Of a stretch of DNA of 48,742 nucleotides, positions 10,086 to 19,910 are shown in pieces. The stretch's first letter is position 1; every line of letters starts with the position of its first letter. A program made the translations under genes and the position numbers. Source of the DNA: Clostridia bacterium (GTDB taxonomy: Bacteria; Bacillota; Clostridia; Lachnospirales; Lachnospiraceae); contig QKDK01000241.1 in NCBI GenBank assembly GCA_003252135.1, positions 1-48,742 on the forward strand, read 5' to 3'. A model generated the notes under the pieces. That model saw nothing but the letters and a program-made list of their open reading frames with translations, made no database searches and was not told the DNA's origin.

Positions 10086-10652
10086 ATGATTGGTTTTCAG
10101 TCAGTTTCCTATGATAATCCTTACAATCAGAACAACTACAATTACCAGAACGATTTGAATGGTCAGGTAAATCAATTTGGTGCTCCGGATGCTAAAATTT
10201 CAGGAGCAGCTTCCAATGCCGAGCCTGCCGAATCTACACAGACCTCTGCACTTTCCAATGACTCGTCCGCACAAAATGACAGCATAAAAAAAATTGACAG
10301 CGGTGTTTGTCAGACCTGTAAGAACAGAAAATATGTCGATGTATCAAATGAAAGCAATGTATCTTTTCAGTCACCGCAGCACATCTCACCAGCATCATCG
10401 GCAACAGTTGTTATGTCACATGAACAGCAGCATGTGGCCAATGCCGTTCAAAAGGGCAGCCAGCCCGGTGCAAAGCTCGTATCTGCGACCGTTCGCCTGA
10501 TTACCTCTGTATGTCCGGAGTGCGGCAGAAGATATGTGTCCGGCGGTGTTACCAATACATTGATTCAGTACTCCTCCAATCCTTACGGTCAGTCTCAAAA
10601 ATCCATTGACAGTACAGTTCTGACAGGTGCCAATGTTGATCTCGAAGCCTGA
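10086..10652 (+). CDS. Putative zinc metallopeptidase-like protein (HEQQH plus two CxxC pairs), SprA-related-like
   Basis: CQTCKNRKY, MSHEQQHVANA (HEXXH), VCPECGRRYVSGG; strong SD GGGAGG before ATGATTGG. Confidence 0.7.
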   Translation: MIGFQSVSYDNPYNQNNYNYQNDLNGQVNQFGAPDAKISGAASNAEPAESTQTSALSNDSSAQNDSIKKIDSGVCQTCKNRKYVDVSNESNVSFQSPQHISPASSATVVMSHEQQHVANAVQKGSQPGAKLVSATVRLITSVCPECGRRYVSGGVTNTLIQYSSNPYGQSQKSIDSTVLTGANVDLEA

Positions 10653-10679
10653 CACAGACAAACTATTGATAAATCAGAT

Positions 10680-10714
10680 CAGGGAGCGCTTTTGTTGCGC
10701 TCCCTGGTTTATTT
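10680..10714 (+). terminator. Terminator of the HEXXH protein gene
   Basis: CAGGGAGCGC-TTTTGTT-GCGCTCCCTG followed by GTTTATTTT. Confidence 0.8.
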
Positions 10715-10806
10715 TATCAATACTTATCTGTCTTTGATACTGCAGACACTATTTGTTCCTGAAATACTAAATAATCCCGAAATACTATATGATGCCGAAG
10801 ATACAC

Positions 10807-11796
10807 TTACATCTTGGAAAGCTTTTTCTGCATCTCGTAAAGGAATGGATCAAGATCCTTTTTCATAGCCAGTGCCTCTTCGATATCAATATCAATGAAT
10901 GCACCTTTCTTATATGCGATGATTCTGTTCGTCTTACCTTCTTTTAAAATCTCGGAAGCTTTACTTCCCATTGCAGAAGCATATACCCTGTCCTTGCAGG
11001 TAGGGCTGCCGCCTCGCTGGATATGTCCGATGATTGTTGCTCTGGTAGAAATACCGGTTGCAGCTTCAATGCGGCTTGCCATACCGTAAGAATCACCGAC
11101 ACCTTCAGCATTGATTATTATATGGTGGGTCTTGCCCATTTTACGCTTGTCAATAATATTCTGGATCAGAAGCTTTTCATTATAATCCTGTCTTTCAACT
11201 GTTAATACATCTTCTGCACCGGTTGCAATACCGCACCATAATGCAATATGTCCAGCAGTACGTCCCATAACTTCAATGATACTGCAGCGTTCATGAGAAG
11301 TTGATGTATCACGTACTTTATCGATTGCTTCCATAGCAGTATTAACAGCCGTATCAAAACCAATCGTATAATCCGTGCATGCAATATCAAGATCGATGGT
11401 TCCCGGTACTCCGACCGTATTAATACCACGTGTGGCAAGATCTCTGGCACCTCTGAAGGAACCGTCACCGCCGATGACAACAAGACCGTCTATGTGGTGT
11501 TTTCTGCATACTTCTGCAGCTTTATCCTGTCCCTGAGGTGTAACAAATTCAGGACATCTGGCTGTAAATAACACGGTGCCGCCTCTTTGAATGGTATCTG
11601 CAACAGATCTGCCGTTCATATCGATGATATCTTCTTCGATCAGACCGGTATACCCTCTTCTGATACCCTTAACGTTCATTCCGTTAGCAAGTGCCGTACG
11701 TACTACGCCGCGTACTGCAGCGTTCATTCCCGGTGCGTCTCCTCCGCTGGTGAGGACCCCGATAGTTTTAATTTCTTTTGTTGCATTTACGCCCAT
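10807..11796 (-). CDS. pfkA: ATP-dependent 6-phosphofructokinase
   Basis: GVLTSGGDAPGMNAAVR, GGDGSFRGA, PGTIDLDIACTDYTIGFDTAVNT motifs. Confidence 0.94.
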   Translation of the reverse strand: MGVNATKEIKTIGVLTSGGDAPGMNAAVRGVVRTALANGMNVKGIRRGYTGLIEEDIIDMNGRSVADTIQRGGTVLFTARCPEFVTPQGQDKAAEVCRKHHIDGLVVIGGDGSFRGARDLATRGINTVGVPGTIDLDIACTDYTIGFDTAVNTAMEAIDKVRDTSTSHERCSIIEVMGRTAGHIALWCGIATGAEDVLTVERQDYNEKLLIQNIIDKRKMGKTHHIIINAEGVGDSYGMASRIEAATGISTRATIIGHIQRGGSPTCKDRVYASAMGSKASEILKEGKTNRIIAYKKGAFIDIDIEEALAMKKDLDPFLYEMQKKLSKM

Positions 11797-11894
11797 ATTT
11801 ATTCTTAACCTTTCTTAATAAAATACAAATGAGTCTGACTGCCCGTCAATGTGTTCCGTTTGCCGGCAGCTGCATCAGTAAAAACTGCCTGTTC

Positions 11895-11924
11895 ACTTTG
11901 TTAATTAACTTTGTTAATTAACAA
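11895..11924. repeat. 13-bp tandem duplication containing TTGTTAATTAACAA palindrome
   Basis: ACTTTGTTAATTA repeated twice then ACAAAC, between dnaE and pfkA. Confidence 0.7.
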
Positions 11925-11929
11925 ACAAA

Positions 11930-14900
11930 TCAATTACTAACATACCGTTTTATTGGAGTTTTTTCAAGCTTTTTTTCAACAATTTTAACATTATCTTCAG
12001 AAAACCTTTCATAAAGCTTCTGCAGCAGCACAGTATCTATCCTAATATTCCAGCTTTTTGGCATTTCCTTCACTGCACGTTCTTTTTCACAGAATATCAT
12101 AACGGTATCATTTCCGTCAAAATCGCTTATCATCCGGGATAAATCCTCTTCGCTGCTTCGAAATTCTTCGATGTCTTTGAACTTGAGATAAAGAATCCGT
12201 GGTATGGAATCAAAGGGAATAACTTCCTGACAGATCAGTTTTGCACCTTTCTCTTCTTCCACTGTAATTTTACCGCGAATGATCAATTTATTATCCGGCA
12301 GCAGAATCGCACGATACTTTTCATAATCTTTCGAGAATACAATTACTTCTGCCTGTCCGTACAGATCTTCAATGGTTATAAAAGCCATCATACTGTTGCT
12401 TCTTGTTGTCTTCGTTACCTTATCGACGATGATGCCGCCTATTGCAGCAAAACTGCCATCAGCAACAGCTGCTTCCCCGGTTTCTTCATCTACGATAAAA
12501 TCAAGTGTTGTTGCAGTCGTGTTCTTTGCCATGAGTTCACGGTATGGCTCCAGAGGGTGTCCGCTTACATAAATTCCAAGAACTTCCTTCTCGAATGCAA
12601 GAAGCTCTTCGTTCGTATATTCACCGACATCCGGAAATGTTATCTCAAGCTCCTGTGCTTCCTCAGGGGCTGCAAAGTCAAACAATGAGATCTGCCCGCT
12701 GATGGAATGCTTTCTGTCAGTTGTTATGTCGTCCAGAACCTTGGTGTAGATATTCATCAGCTGCTTTCTAGTTCCCGGCATTCCGGTGAAAGCACCAGCC
12801 TTGATCAGGCTTTCCACAGTTCTTTTATTAACTTCTTTACCTGTCAGTCTTGATGCAAAATCTTTAAGTCCGGTATAAATCCCGCCTGTTTCTCTCTCCT
12901 GTACCAGTGCATCGATCACAGGTTTTCCGATTCCTTTGATGGCAGAAAGTGCGTATCTGATTTTTCCGTCTGTGACCGTAAATACCGACTGTCCGTCATT
13001 GATGTTGGGCGGAAGGATCTTAATACCCATCTGCCTGCTTGTATAAATGTATTCAGCAGTCTTACCTGCATTGTCAATTACAGATGTCATCAATGCTGCC
13101 ATAAATTCAACAGGATAATAGTGTTTCAGATAAGCTGTCTGATAGGAAAGAACTGCGTATGCAGCTGCGTGAGATTTATTAAAGGCATATTTGGCAAAGT
13201 CTGTCATTTCATCGTAGATCTGATTAGCGACAGTCTCTGGGATTCCTTTTGCCAGACACCCGCTGACCCCTTCTTCCTGATTGCCGTAAACAAAGTTCTT
13301 ACGTTCCTTCTCCATTACAGAAGCTTTTTTCTTTGACATGGCGCGGCGCACAAGATCGCTTCGGCCGTAACTGTAACCGGCAAGCTCACGCACGATCTGC
13401 ATTACCTGTTCCTGATAAACAATGCAGCCATAGGTCGGCTTCAGAATCGGTTCCAGCTCATTGCACTCATAATGAATGCTGGCAGCTTCATTTTTACCTT
13501 TAATATATTTAGGAATAAAATCCATCGGACCCGGACGGTACAAAGATATACCCGCTATGATATCTTCCAGGTTCTGCGGTTTTAGCTCCTTCATGAAGTT
13601 CTTCATACCATTGCTTTCTAACTGAAATACACCGTCTGTCTTTCCTGAGGCTATCAGCTCAAAAACTGCCGAGTCGTCAAAATCAATGGCATCGATATCC
13701 AGATTAAGATCAACATGTGTCTCATTGGCCAGTCGGACCGCATTCTGAATAACAGTGAGCGTGCGAAGCCCCAGAAAGTCCATCTTCAAAAGTCCCAGCT
13801 CTTCGAGGGTCGTCATGGTGAACTGTGTTGTGATTGCATCCTCCGAAGACCTTGACAGCGGTACATATTCAATTGCAGGCGCATCGCTGATAACAACACC
13901 GGCTGCATGCATGGAAGTATGTCTTGGAAGACCTTCGAGACGTCTTGACATATCGATCAGATATTTAACTTCATCATCACCGGCATAGGCGGAAGACAGG
14001 TCGGAATTCATGGAGAGTGCTTTTTCTATGTTAATACCAAGCTCATTCGGAATCATCTTGGCAATCTGATCGACTCTCTGATAGGACATGTCAAGTGCTC
14101 TTCCGACATCACGTATAGCAAGCCTTGCCGCCATCGTACCAAAGGTCACGATCTGTACGACCCGTTCCTTGCCATACTTTTCAACAACATAATCAATGAC
14201 CTCCTGCCTGCGTTCGAAGCAGAAGTCAATATCGATATCAGGCATGGATACACGTTCCGGATTCAGAAAACGTTCGAACAAAAGCTGATATCTGATCGGA
14301 TCGATGTTTGTGATCTCCAGACAGTAGGAGGCTATACTTCCTGCCGCACTTCCTCTTCCCGGTCCGACAGCAATACCATGCGATTTTGCATAATGAATAA
14401 AATCCGCGACGATTAAAAAGTAATCCACAAATCCCATGTTCTGTATGGTATCGATCTCGTATTTCAGTCTTTCCTTCAATTCATCCGAAGGATTTGGATA
14501 TCGTCTTTCCAGCCCTTCCATACAAAGCTTCTGCAGATACTGCAATGCGCTATACCCTTGCGGAACATCGAATTTGGGGAGTTTATACTCACCGAACGCA
14601 ATCTCCACATGACAGCGCTGTGCTATCTCGTGAGTACGTTCTAAAGCTTCCAGTGCATACGGAAATAGAACCTTCATCTCCTCCGGAGATTTCAGATAAT
14701 ACTGTCCGCCCTCATATCGCATACGGTCCTCATCACTGACCTTTTTCTGCGTCTGAATACATAGCAGGATGTCATGTGCCGCAGCATCAGAAGCATAAGT
14801 ATAATGAACATCATTGGTCGCGACCAGCGGTATCCCGGTTTCTTTTGACAGACGCAGCAATTCGTGGTTCACGGCTTGCTGCTCACTGATACCATGATCC

Positions 14901-15427
14901 TGAAGCTCAAGGAAAAAATTACCTTGTCCAAAAACACTCTGCAAGTGAAGTGCAGCATCTTTTGCTTCCTCAAAAAAGCCCCTGCGCAGGTTCACCGCTA
15001 CTTCTCCGGCAAGGCAGGCAGAGAGTGCAATAATGCCTTCACTGTATTTCTCAAGAATTTCATAATCAACTCTTGGTTTATAATAAAATCCTTCAATGTA
15101 GCCCGTCGATACGATCTTCATCAGATTGGAATATCCAGTATTATTCTCAGCAAGAAGCACAAGATGACGGTATCTTTCATCCGACTGACCATTTTCTTTG
15201 TCAAATCTTGAGCCGGGTGCAACATAAACCTCACAGCCAAGGACCGGATTGATACCTTCTGCCAGACAGGCGCGGTAAAAATCGATCACGCCATACATTA
15301 CACCATGGTCAGTGATCGCCAGGCTGTCCATGCCAAGCGCTTTTGCCTGCATTACCATTTCCTTGATCTTGCCGGAACCGTCCAGAAGACTGTATTCAGT
15401 ATGCACATGCAGATGTGTAAAATTCAT
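11930..15427 (-). CDS. dnaE: DNA polymerase III subunit alpha (DnaE)
   Basis: PHP domain FTHLHVHTEYSLLDGSGK; PDIDIDFCFERRQEVIDYV catalytic region; start at MNFTHL after a GGGGGG SD. Confidence 0.96.
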   Translation of the reverse strand: MNFTHLHVHTEYSLLDGSGKIKEMVMQAKALGMDSLAITDHGVMYGVIDFYRACLAEGINPVLGCEVYVAPGSRFDKENGQSDERYRHLVLLAENNTGYSNLMKIVSTGYIEGFYYKPRVDYEILEKYSEGIIALSACLAGEVAVNLRRGFFEEAKDAALHLQSVFGQGNFFLELQDHGISEQQAVNHELLRLSKETGIPLVATNDVHYTYASDAAAHDILLCIQTQKKVSDEDRMRYEGGQYYLKSPEEMKVLFPYALEALERTHEIAQRCHVEIAFGEYKLPKFDVPQGYSALQYLQKLCMEGLERRYPNPSDELKERLKYEIDTIQNMGFVDYFLIVADFIHYAKSHGIAVGPGRGSAAGSIASYCLEITNIDPIRYQLLFERFLNPERVSMPDIDIDFCFERRQEVIDYVVEKYGKERVVQIVTFGTMAARLAIRDVGRALDMSYQRVDQIAKMIPNELGINIEKALSMNSDLSSAYAGDDEVKYLIDMSRRLEGLPRHTSMHAAGVVISDAPAIEYVPLSRSSEDAITTQFTMTTLEELGLLKMDFLGLRTLTVIQNAVRLANETHVDLNLDIDAIDFDDSAVFELIASGKTDGVFQLESNGMKNFMKELKPQNLEDIIAGISLYRPGPMDFIPKYIKGKNEAASIHYECNELEPILKPTYGCIVYQEQVMQIVRELAGYSYGRSDLVRRAMSKKKASVMEKERKNFVYGNQEEGVSGCLAKGIPETVANQIYDEMTDFAKYAFNKSHAAAYAVLSYQTAYLKHYYPVEFMAALMTSVIDNAGKTAEYIYTSRQMGIKILPPNINDGQSVFTVTDGKIRYALSAIKGIGKPVIDALVQERETGGIYTGLKDFASRLTGKEVNKRTVESLIKAGAFTGMPGTRKQLMNIYTKVLDDITTDRKHSISGQISLFDFAAPEEAQELEITFPDVGEYTNEELLAFEKEVLGIYVSGHPLEPYRELMAKNTTATTLDFIVDEETGEAAVADGSFAAIGGIIVDKVTKTTRSNSMMAFITIEDLYGQAEVIVFSKDYEKYRAILLPDNKLIIRGKITVEEEKGAKLICQEVIPFDSIPRILYLKFKDIEEFRSSEEDLSRMISDFDGNDTVMIFCEKERAVKEMPKSWNIRIDTVLLQKLYERFSEDNVKIVEKKLEKTPIKRYVSN

Positions 15428-15548
15428 AGTCCCCCCACTTTTCTTTTCTGTTATTCTCACAGGTATCGTTACCCTGCACTAAATCACGATCTCTTTTATT
15501 TATGTGTTGTTTTCACGTTTCATGGATGCTTTTGTCTGACTGAGAACA

Positions 15549-17174
15549 TTACTGCTGTATCTGCGTCCATGAATAGTCAGCATTTTCATAGCTGCCGTCT
15601 TCGCCTTTTATCAATGCCGGTCTAGTCACATCAAGTATGGCTTCAGAATCATATAGAAAGTCAAGAACCTGCGGCCGAAGCTGCATCATCTCTCCGTCAC
15701 AGTTAATCCGGCCCATCCTCATATAGTCATCAGTGATCACGACCCAGTAAGGTACCGATGAATCTACATTGCAAAAATACCAGAAGCCCATACTCTTCAG
15801 ATACTCATATTTTTCTCCGCTGTATGCATGCCAGTCCCCAATGTCTGCACCAAATGGATAGACATAGATATCTGTCCCTCCAAGCAGTGAACCAACTTCT
15901 CTTTCCCAGCGTTCAGTATCATATACTAATTTATCATAGGTACAGGTCTGTACATTTCTGTGTCCATAACTGTGGCTGGCAAAATCATACCCATCCTCCC
16001 GCAATGCAGCTGCCACTTTTGTGCAGGCGGCCTGTTCGGACGCCAGCATATCAGTCTTCTCCTGATCAGACAGTTTATTTAGTTTTTCTGAAGTATTATA
16101 ACGATCCGGCTGTGTCTCGTACCCAAGCGCTCCTTCATACCCGGTGATGCATAGCAGAGCTTTTGCGCCTTTGTAAGAAAAATCCGGATGTTCTTCCACA
16201 AATCTGTCAAGGATCGGAACAAGATCGTATTCACCGGTAACGACCGATCCGTCTTTTTCTATATACTCACAGGTAGGCTTCCCATTGTCATCCAGAACGA
16301 TCTTGTCAGCGAATCCTTCGCCATCCATATAATCATAGTAGCATACATCATCCTCTGAAATAACAAGCGGCTGCTTTCCTTCCGGAAGCAGAATTTCGTT
16401 TTTTTCAAGTTGTTCCGTTTTGTCCGGCGCTGTCACAACACTCGCAATATCATGCATACTGACAAGAACGTAACCTTCTTCATACAAGGCTTCCAATATC
16501 TTTTCAAACTCTCCTGTCGTAGTCATATATAAATTATATCCTGTCGCTGTTTTGCTCTTTGGACCAAAAGCCAGCGAGGTGTCAACAATCAGAGAATGGA
16601 AGAATATATGTGTGATTTTTGTATTGTCTTCCCATATAGTACAGCTTTCCTTCTGCTGCATATATTCATTCACAGCATTATAAAGCTCATCTGTATCTTC
16701 GTATATATCAAGATTTTGCAGATACTCTATGGCAGCATCATATTCATACATAGCAGCAAGCCGGTCCGAAATCTTAAGTTCTTCATCGATTCTGTTCTGT
16801 AATTCCTGTGCTTTCTGGTCTTCTGCCTGCTGTTTCGCAGAATCTGCTTCCTCGTTGTCGGTATCTTCTGGTACTGCAGATGGTACCGACGGGCTTTCTG
16901 TTGCAGAAGGAATCACCTCTGGTGTTATCTGCTGTGCTGCATCTTCATGATTGTCAGGTGCCTGTGTCAAAAGCTCGGTGCTTCCTGTATTGGCCGCTGA
17001 AGGCTCCGGCTGTTCATTTACACTTTCAATTTTTCTGATCTCCGGAAAAACAACGAGAAATAAAAGTAACATCACTATAACTTCCGCTGTAAGGATAAGA
17101 TATAATTTTTTACGTTTATGTCTGTTTTCATTATGCATTTTATTTTGCTTTTTATTTTGTAGTGTATTTTTCAT
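15549..17174 (-). CDS. Membrane-anchored polysaccharide deacetylase-like (NodB fold) protein
   Basis: N-terminal TM, Glu/Pro/Ser-rich linker, EDDVCYYDYMDGEGFADKIV and FASHSYGH motifs. Confidence 0.7.
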   Translation of the reverse strand: MKNTLQNKKQNKMHNENRHKRKKLYLILTAEVIVMLLLFLVVFPEIRKIESVNEQPEPSAANTGSTELLTQAPDNHEDAAQQITPEVIPSATESPSVPSAVPEDTDNEEADSAKQQAEDQKAQELQNRIDEELKISDRLAAMYEYDAAIEYLQNLDIYEDTDELYNAVNEYMQQKESCTIWEDNTKITHIFFHSLIVDTSLAFGPKSKTATGYNLYMTTTGEFEKILEALYEEGYVLVSMHDIASVVTAPDKTEQLEKNEILLPEGKQPLVISEDDVCYYDYMDGEGFADKIVLDDNGKPTCEYIEKDGSVVTGEYDLVPILDRFVEEHPDFSYKGAKALLCITGYEGALGYETQPDRYNTSEKLNKLSDQEKTDMLASEQAACTKVAAALREDGYDFASHSYGHRNVQTCTYDKLVYDTERWEREVGSLLGGTDIYVYPFGADIGDWHAYSGEKYEYLKSMGFWYFCNVDSSVPYWVVITDDYMRMGRINCDGEMMQLRPQVLDFLYDSEAILDVTRPALIKGEDGSYENADYSWTQIQQ

Positions 17175-17325
17175 TTATTTTGCCTTCTGTTTTATGTCAT
17201 AATTGAAAAGTCAGTAATTATCCGGTTATACAAAAATGAATACTGATCCTCCCGATATTACCTAACAGTATAGCACATTCTTCAATAAAATGACATCAAA
17301 ATGAAATGCAAGGATGTCGGAATGC

Positions 17326-17356
17326 AAAAAAAATCAACCCGTCCGGGTTGATTTTA
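17326..17356 (-). terminator. Terminator downstream of the crh-like gene
   Basis: Minus AAAATCAACCC-GGAC-GGGTTGATTTTTTTT. Confidence 0.85.
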
Positions 17357-17362
17357 TAGTCT

Positions 17363-17620
17363 TTAGTTTCCGCAAAGATATTTTTCGATATGTTCCATTG
17401 CAGTGTTCTCGTCACTTCCGTCGATGATAACATCAACTTCTTCTCCTGCCGCGAGTCCGAGGCTCATCATACCCATAATGCTTTTCGCATTGACCTTTTT
17501 CTCTCCGCAGGCAACATACACGCTGCTTTCAAACTGGCTGGCTACCTGCACGAGCAATGCCACCGGTCTGGCTTCCAAACCTGTCGGAATCTTAATTTTC
17601 ATTTTCTTTGATAACATCAC
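17363..17620 (-). CDS. HPr-fold Crh-like regulatory protein (Glu at the His15 position)
   Basis: TGLEARPVALLVQ replaces the canonical GxHARPA motif; KSIMGMMSLG (Ser46 site) retained; next to whiA as for B. subtilis crh. Confidence 0.88.
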   Translation of the reverse strand: MMLSKKMKIKIPTGLEARPVALLVQVASQFESSVYVACGEKKVNAKSIMGMMSLGLAAGEEVDVIIDGSDENTAMEHIEKYLCGN

Positions 17621-17631
17621 GAATCCTCCTT

Positions 17632-18567
17632 TTACGATCTTAACCCCTCTGCCATTTCACTCAGTTTCGTCAGGCGGTGGTTTACACCCGACTTACCGAT
17701 CGGTGATGAAAGCATCATTCCTAGCTCCTTTAAGGATGCTTCAGGATAATCAAGCCTTAACTGCGCTACTTCAGACAGTCCGGCATTTAATTCTGAAAAC
17801 CCTATGGTATCCCTTATATATTTAATATCATCAATCTGCTTGGCTGCTGCCGTTACTGTTTTACTTATGTTCGCAGCCTCACAGTTTACCTGACGATTTA
17901 TGGAGTTTCTCATTTCTTTTACAATTCGTGCATTTTCCAGATTCATTAATGCAACATGTGCTTCCATTATGCTCAAAAGATCAACGATCTGTGAACCTTC
18001 TTTAACATATACCACATAGTTGTTCTTTCGGGTGACGACCTTTGCATCTACATCAAAAGCCTGCATTGTCTCCTGCAGCTGGATTGCCTTTTCTTTATCG
18101 GTCACTGCTATTTCGTAATGATATGTTTTCTCTGGATCGCTCATCGAGCCTGCTGTTAAATATGCTCCCCGAAGATATGATCGTTTACAGCAGGAATCAG
18201 CCAGTATCATTGACTTTGGAGCAGGCAGTGTTCCTTCCTTCTCAAAGCTCATGTCCATCTTTAGCATCTTCAGCAATTCATGTGCCTGCTTTTCCATGAT
18301 CTTTATAACAAAAACGCCTTGTCTTAGCCTCGAGTACTTTCTGGTTTCTGTCTCGGGCTCAGGCAGCATCAGCTTTTTGAGCAGTGACAGACAAGTTGAA
18401 AATGCAATTTCATTCTCCGTTCTGATTTCCAGATGAAACCCTTCAAAGGGACTTTCGCAGATCTGTCCGTTCAATGTCACGATCGCTGCAAGCTCTGCTA
18501 TTCTGCAATGCCTCGCATTGCTGGTATGTTTACTGATTTCTTCTTTGACCTCTCTTGAGAATGACAT
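17632..18567 (-). CDS. whiA: Sporulation/cell division regulator WhiA
   Basis: MSFSREVKEEISKH N-term; LRGAYLTAGSMSDPEKTYHYEI; ASLKELGMMLSSPIGKSGVNHRLTKL. Confidence 0.94.
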   Translation of the reverse strand: MSFSREVKEEISKHTSNARHCRIAELAAIVTLNGQICESPFEGFHLEIRTENEIAFSTCLSLLKKLMLPEPETETRKYSRLRQGVFVIKIMEKQAHELLKMLKMDMSFEKEGTLPAPKSMILADSCCKRSYLRGAYLTAGSMSDPEKTYHYEIAVTDKEKAIQLQETMQAFDVDAKVVTRKNNYVVYVKEGSQIVDLLSIMEAHVALMNLENARIVKEMRNSINRQVNCEAANISKTVTAAAKQIDDIKYIRDTIGFSELNAGLSEVAQLRLDYPEASLKELGMMLSSPIGKSGVNHRLTKLSEMAEGLRS

Positions 18568-18572
18568 ACTTC

Positions 18573-18639
18573 TCCTCATTCCTGCGCTGATCTTTGCGCA
18601 TATCAAGTTTGAACGAGCGGTGACGCGTGAGGCACAAAC
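18573..18639. repeat. Interspersed intergenic repeat, copy 2 (upstream of whiA, includes its RBS)
   Basis: 65/67 identical to 6774-6840. Confidence 0.9.
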
Positions 18640-18728
18640 CTCAAAACATGATGCCGTTTTTTACATCACAGATAATAAGTAAAGAATAAGATGTTCGAGC
18701 CCTTTGCGAGAATATCGCAGTTCTTTTT

Positions 18729-18776
18729 ATACGAAGATGCTTTTACATGCACGATTTACGCATGTTATCTTCGTAT
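18729..18776. repeat. Imperfect 48-bp palindrome
   Basis: ATACGAAGAT...CATGC...GCATG...ATCTTCGTAT between murB and whiA; not followed by a T-run on either strand. Confidence 0.75.
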
Positions 18777-18786
18777 TTCCTCATAC

Positions 18787-19713
18787 TCATATCTCCCCGA
18801 GAAACTTGATTTCCGGTTCCAGAGTAACACCAGTTTTTTCCTTAACGATTCTTACCACATCAATTAACAGTGTCTGAACATCCTTTGCTGTAGCTTCTCC
18901 AAGATTGATAACGAACCCGCAGTGCTTATCAGAAACCGCCGCATCATTGACACGATAACCGCGCAGACCGGATTCCATGATCAGCTTTCCTGCAAAATTG
19001 TCGATCGGACGTTTGAATGTGCTGCCGGCGCTCGGATACTCGAGCGGCTGCTTTTCTTTCCGCATACGGTTCAGTTCGTCAATCCTTTTCAGGACCGCTT
19101 CCTTATCTCCAACCGGAAAAGCAAAGTCGGCACTCAGTACTATATAAGGTTCTCTTTGAATAATGCTTGTTCTGTATCCTAACTGAAGGTCTTCCTTTGT
19201 AAAATAGGCAATACTTTGGTCTTCCTTCAGAATGTCAGCACCTAGAATCGTATCCTCGATGGTCTGATCGTATGCTCCTGCATTCATTACAACCGCTCCG
19301 CCTATCGTACCAGGTATACCTGCTGCATATTCAAATCCTGTACAGCCGAATTCTGCTACCTGCATGGCTGCTCTGGCCAGTTTCATCCCGGCCGGAATTC
19401 TGAATACCAGTTTTTTGCTGCCATCGGCCGCTGTTTCTTCTCTGATACAAACTGCAGTTTCTTCTTCCTGCATTTTAATAACTACACCTCGAAAACCAAG
19501 GTCAGAAACTAAAAGATTGCTTCCGTTTCCGAGGATTGCGTATGCAGCGCCGTTCATTCTGCATGCTTCAAGGATATTCTGTAATTCTTCCGTAGATATA
19601 CTTTCTATATAAAAATCTGCCGGACCACCGATACGAAATGTAGTGTGGTTCTTCATCTGCTCGTTGCATTTAACTCTGTCTGTGCCGACAATCGCTGTTA
19701 GCTTCTCATACAT
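18787..19713 (-). CDS. murB: UDP-N-acetylmuramate dehydrogenase
   Basis: NHTTFRIGGPADFYIE, GNGSNLLVSDLGFRGVVI, AGIPGTIGGAVVMNAGAY, AGSTFKRP motifs. Confidence 0.95.
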   Translation of the reverse strand: MYEKLTAIVGTDRVKCNEQMKNHTTFRIGGPADFYIESISTEELQNILEACRMNGAAYAILGNGSNLLVSDLGFRGVVIKMQEEETAVCIREETAADGSKKLVFRIPAGMKLARAAMQVAEFGCTGFEYAAGIPGTIGGAVVMNAGAYDQTIEDTILGADILKEDQSIAYFTKEDLQLGYRTSIIQREPYIVLSADFAFPVGDKEAVLKRIDELNRMRKEKQPLEYPSAGSTFKRPIDNFAGKLIMESGLRGYRVNDAAVSDKHCGFVINLGEATAKDVQTLLIDVVRIVKEKTGVTLEPEIKFLGEI

Positions 19714-19910
19714 GAGATTATTTCCTTCTTTTCTATCCATCCTTGTTTCTAATAAACTCACATTATACTTTAGCATGAAATAATTAAAATGGCTACATAT
19801 TACTGATAAAACAAAAAAACTTTGTCATTTTTGTTACATATGCACGAACAATCTTCTGTGTTTTGTCTGTAATGCACAATAAAAAAGCACTTTTTTCATT
19901 ATTTTCACAA

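Noticed and set aside
11315-11420. PfkA PGTIDLD instead of the more usual PGTIDND as a possible altered enzyme
   Set aside because: Both catalytic-region Asp residues are kept; from memory, this variant occurs in other Lachnospiraceae PFKs.
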